Shown here in pieces: positions 60,955 to 64,000 of a stretch of 64,000 nt of DNA (within the stretch, counting starts at the first letter, position 1; each line of letters starts with the position of its first letter). The notes under the pieces were generated by a model. The model was not told where the DNA came from. It did no database searches and worked only from the letters and a program-made list of their open reading frames with translations. Source of the stretch: Pedinophyceae sp. YPF-701 (lineage: Eukaryota; Chlorophyta; Pedinophyceae); contig CAJZHL010000031.1 of assembly GCA_916048055.1 (NCBI GenBank), positions 1,488,001 through 1,552,000 on the forward strand, in the 5' to 3' direction. The translations under genes were made by a program, and so were the position numbers.

Positions 60955-62598
60955 ATGGCGACTGACGTGCCGTACCGGCCCTCGACGGAGGCTCCGCACA
61001 TGCGCTCGATGAAGGTCGTCAATATCCAGCCCGAGCCGCTCGACCTGGAGAAGTCGGCGGCGCCAGCGCTGGAGCCGTCGATCGAAGGTGAGTCCACACA
61101 TGCACACCGCAACTCCCGCCGCATCGCGCGACAGGAGCGCCCGCGGTGCGCCGCGAGCGCTACCCATCTGCAACGACCAGCGATTGGCGCTGCGACGTGG
61201 CGATGCGGCCGGACGCGGACGCAGCAAGGGCTCTCTTTGTGCGTAGAGCAATATGCCCGTGGCACGGGCGACGCGCGCGCTGCCTTGGTCGTCGAGCGCG
61301 CAGAGCGCGGTCTCTGTCGCTGAGGGCGCGCTGTACGGCGGAGCGCGGACCCATCCGTGCCGCGCCCACGCCTGGCCACCTGCGCGCAGCGGCCCTGAGC
61401 GGCGTGGCGGGGCGCAGCGGCAACAGCTCCCCGGTCCGCAGCATCAGCCCGGACAAGAAGAGCCGGCGGTACGAGCAGATCCGCTCCCAGCTCGCCCCGA
61501 AGCGCATGCAAGTCGGGCAGCCCACCGTGCGCGTCGCCAACCGCATCTCCGAAGCATCGGGGTCGGGGCCCGCGTCGGCGGGTCCCATCGCGCGGAACAA
61601 GACCATCTTCGCGGACTACCGCCCCGAGGGCGAGAACCTCCTCGGGAAGGACCGCGCGCAGGCCTCGACCGCCCTGCAAGTTCCTACCAATCTCTTTGCC
61701 CAGACGAGCGCCGCGGGGGACCGCGAGGGGGGCAGCAACGCGGGCGGCGCCGGGGAGAGCACCACCATCCGGTGGAAGGTGCGCGCCGCGCCGCGCGCGC
61801 GTCGACGTCCCGGCACGCTCGCGCGATGTCGCTCGCATGCACACACGCGCGCGCGCGCGGCTCCGGGGCTGCAGGCGCGGGGCGTGTGCGTGAAGGAGGT
61901 CCGCGAGCTCCCGCCGGAATTCCAGGCCGGCGTGAACGCGTCGATTCCGCTCCTGACGTCGTCGCTGGTGCTAGATGCCGACCCTGACGCGGGCGCCGAC
62001 CGCCCCGCGTGGAACAAGTCGACGCAGTCCGAGCTGTACCCCGACCCGCTGAAGCCGCCCGCGAAGAACGAGGCGCAGCGCGTGCGGTACGGGCGGTGGT
62101 ACATGCCGCCGGACAAGTGGGAGGCCGAGCCCGCGAAGCGGCGCTCGGTGTGGGACGATTCGCTGATCAGCCTGAACCACCGCATGCAGCAGCAGTCGCT
62201 CGTGAAGCTCGACCGCGACCAGCGGCTCATGGCCGAGATGCTCGGCGTCAAGGTGCGCACCGCCCGCGCGCGTGCGCGACCGCGACGTGCCCTCGTGCGT
62301 TGCGGCGGGGAGCGAACGGCGGCGACGCGCCCCCGCGCCGCGCGTGCAGGTGGCGGACATTGACTTCGAGATGTCGCGGCTCGTGGCGCGCGAGCAGCAG
62401 GCGCGGAAGAACCTCCGAGGGCTATACTCCTCCAAAGCCTACCGAGAGTACCTACAGGAGACGGGGCAGCCGGTTCCGGCGTACCTCGAGGGCGTAGACA
62501 CCACGGACGGGAACGCGATGGCGCCGCCGCGGACGGGGCAGACGCGGCCCCCGCCGTCGCGGAGCGGGTCGGTGCTGGACTCCTCCCGGCGCTTGTGA
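60955..62598 (+). CDS. FAM47-domain protein
   Basis: Four exons (60955-61087, 61390-61778, 61875-62252, 62350-62598) join in phase to about 382 aa. The C-terminal third resembles the FAM47 domain of animal proteins: RYGRWYMPPDKWE for the animal YGAWYL.P..W motif, then a helix with DEFxx-like charged repeats, and LRGLYSSKAYREYLQETGQP with PAYLEGV for the animal L.G....K.F....G...P.FL ending. The N-terminal half is polar and low in complexity with RYEQIRSQLAPKRM and ARNKTIFADYRPEG. No transmembrane or enzymatic motif is present. Animal FAM47E is linked to protein arginine methylation; a cytoskeletal or flagellar role in algae would be a guess. Recognition is from memory of the motif, so moderate confidence in the family name, high in the gene. 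Confidence 0.68.
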
Positions 62599-63314
62599 GC
62601 TGCATGGCGGACGGACGGGCGCGGGGGGGGTGCGGGGTGCTCGTGCGCGGGGGGGCGGAGACCGTGCTGCGCGCGTGTCCTCTAGCAGCGTCAGGGCGTG
62701 CGTGGGACGCGAGCGAACACGTGCCAGCGCCGTCACATGTGCGCGTTGCTGATTCGTCGCGCAGCGCGGCCGCGGCGTCGCGCGTGCTGCGGCCGGGACA
62801 CCGGCAAAACGCGGTGGTCGCTGGACACCAGCAGCGGTGGAGGCGGTCGCCGCCTGCGTCGGTGGTTTGTGTCGAGCACGGCCGCGCAGGGGCGCTCGGT
62901 GGAGTCGCGGGGATGCTATGTCACGAGTCACAACCCTTCAGCAACCACTCGGAGGAAGACCAGGGCTGCCCGGGGCGCTGGCGGGTGTTGTGGTGTTTGA
63001 CATCACATGCTGTGGATGCCGAAGAAGCTCATGCGCTCCGCTTGCGAACGATTCGGAGGCGGTGCGGGCACGGTATGTCAGTGCCGCCGGGAACGTACGT
63101 TTGTGGCCGTGTCGGGCGTGCGATGCGCAGGAAACGCGTGCTCGGTCGTGTGGCGCGCCGCAGCGCGGTTGGCAGACGTCCTGCCACCAGCCTGCGGCCG
63201 CTGCGTCGTCGGGGGATGGGAAAGGGGGGTTGGAAGAAAAATCCGGGGGTGATTGGTGTCAGGAGGGGCCGTGGGGTAGGTGCCGTGCGAGCTCTGGGAG
63301 ACGTGCTATCATCC
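62599..63314. other. Intergenic, convergent
   Basis: Between the FAM47-like gene and the partial gene at the right edge. No supported exon, RNA or repeat. Confidence 0.4.
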
Positions 63315-63983
63315 TCAGAGCCCCGAGCATCGCGCGACGATCCCGGGCTCCGTGAAGGGGTCCTTGTTGCCGCGCCGCGCCGCCACCGAGTCCTGCCACA
63401 CCTCCTTGGACACGGCCTGGAACGCCGCGAGGTGCTCGTGCATTTCCCTGTCGAGCGGGTGCGGCCAGGCCTCGCCGCCGCCCGCGTGCTCCTCGACGCC
63501 GGCGAGGTCCACGACGCTGAGCCACCCCCAGCGCCACGGCTTGTCGACCGACACCCGGGGGTCTCTCGCGGAGTCCCCCGCCGCGCCCGGCGCGAGGAAG
63601 AGCGGCTCCGAGGCCTCGTCCTCCATAGCGGCGTCGTCCATGCCGCACGGCGACGACACGCCGACGGACGGGCACTCCCGCGTGGTGTCGGGCATCGCCA
63701 GCACGTCGCGGGCGCTCGCGGGGGTCGCGGGGTCCGCGGCGGCGCGGTCGATGCGCTCCGAGCGCGCCTTGCGCACGTCCTTCGCCGCGGGAGAGCCCGG
63801 CGCGCTCGGCTCCTTGGGCCCGTGGCTGCTATTCGCGCTCTTATTGTTATTATTGTTCCTGCGCCCGCCGAGGCACGCGAGGAGGAGGCCCTTGGGGCCC
63901 TTGGGCTTGTGCCAGGCCTCGACTGGGTTCTCCCTCCCGAAGCCGGCCACGAGCTGCGCGAAGTCGTCCGCGCTCGAACGGAC
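63315..63983 (-). CDS. Partial unknown gene, last exon; continues past the right edge
   Basis: The terminal exon starts after a GCAG acceptor at 63984-63986 and codes for about 222 aa to a stop at 63315. It reads VRSSADDFAQLVAGFGREN at the start, has a low-complexity basic/Ser region with an Asn run, then DDAAMEDEASEPLFLAPG and WRWGWLSVVDLAGVEEHAGG, and ends with REMHEHLAAFQAVSKEVWQD and a short tail. I do not recognise the family; the upstream exons are outside the window. The Trp-rich patch and the following helix are the most likely conserved parts. The Asn run comes from an ATT/GTT microsatellite. Confidence 0.6.
   Translation of the reverse strand, partial: VRSSADDFAQLVAGFGRENPVEAWHKPKGPKGLLLACLGGRRNNNNNKSANSSHGPKEPSAPGSPAAKDVRKARSERIDRAAADPATPASARDVLAMPDTTRECPSVGVSSPCGMDDAAMEDEASEPLFLAPGAAGDSARDPRVSVDKPWRWGWLSVVDLAGVEEHAGGGEAWPHPLDREMHEHLAAFQAVSKEVWQDSVAARRGNKDPFTEPGIVARCSGL
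63841..63857. repeat. AT-rich trinucleotide microsatellite in a coding exon
   Basis: TTATTGTTATTATTGTT on the plus strand, read as NNNNNK in the minus-strand gene. It stands out in an exon that is otherwise strongly GC-rich. Confidence 0.8.
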
Positions 63984-64000
63984 CTGCAACGTTCGATCAA

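Overview
This window is nuclear DNA from a GC-rich photosynthetic eukaryote, most likely a compact-genome green alga (prasinophyte-like or other chlorophyte). Nearly every gene is split by short GT-AG introns, mostly of the form GTGCG...GCAG and about 80-480 nt long. About 28 protein genes fit in 64 kb, on both strands, with gaps of 0.2-1.1 kb. The green-lineage assignment rests on a two-domain plastid NFU scaffold, an IOJAP/RsfS protein, an arginine-sensitive plant-type N-acetylglutamate kinase with a transit peptide, a DWARF27-like protein and an XBAT-like ankyrin protein. The species is not identified. I see no transposon, provirus, CRISPR array, rRNA or tRNA. Because the DNA is so GC-rich, stops are rare and long antisense ORFs are common; exon models were therefore built from protein-family similarity, splice sites and phase.

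Layout. 0-10 kb: SPX protein (+), small unknown gene (-), Sec14/CRAL-TRIO protein (+), cytochrome P450 (+). 10-20 kb: myristoylated ankyrin protein (+), NFU (-) divergent from IOJAP (+), tail-anchored UBE2J-type E2 (-), mTERF-like plastid protein (-), aldo-keto reductase (+). 20-34 kb: SAC1/SLT-like SLC13 transporter (-), eIF2-beta (+) tail-to-tail with eIF2B-epsilon (-), SUV3 helicase (+). 34-46 kb: G/Y/P-rich small protein (-), dCTP pyrophosphatase (-), glycosyltransferase-like protein (+), PhzF-family protein (-), CLASP-type TOG protein (+). 46-64 kb: D27-like (-), membrane-anchored cyclophilin (-), alpha/beta hydrolase (+), small multi-TM protein (-), ZCCHC8-like NEXT subunit (+), NAGK (+), sulfotransferase (-), FAM47-domain protein (+), and a partial unknown gene (-) running off the right edge.

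The genes are mostly unrelated housekeeping functions. Two pairings make biological sense: NFU and IOJAP, both plastid proteins, share a divergent promoter region with a TATA box, and eIF2-beta lies next to its exchange-factor subunit eIF2B-epsilon, whose C-terminal domain binds eIF2-beta. I did not find a clearly new biological system. The points most worth a second look are structural: GC-AG introns, introns with an AT-rich block before the acceptor, a dispersed G-run/TGTT motif, stop-free introns of length 3n, a frame switch in the CLASP gene, and FAM47 and D27 homologues in an alga.
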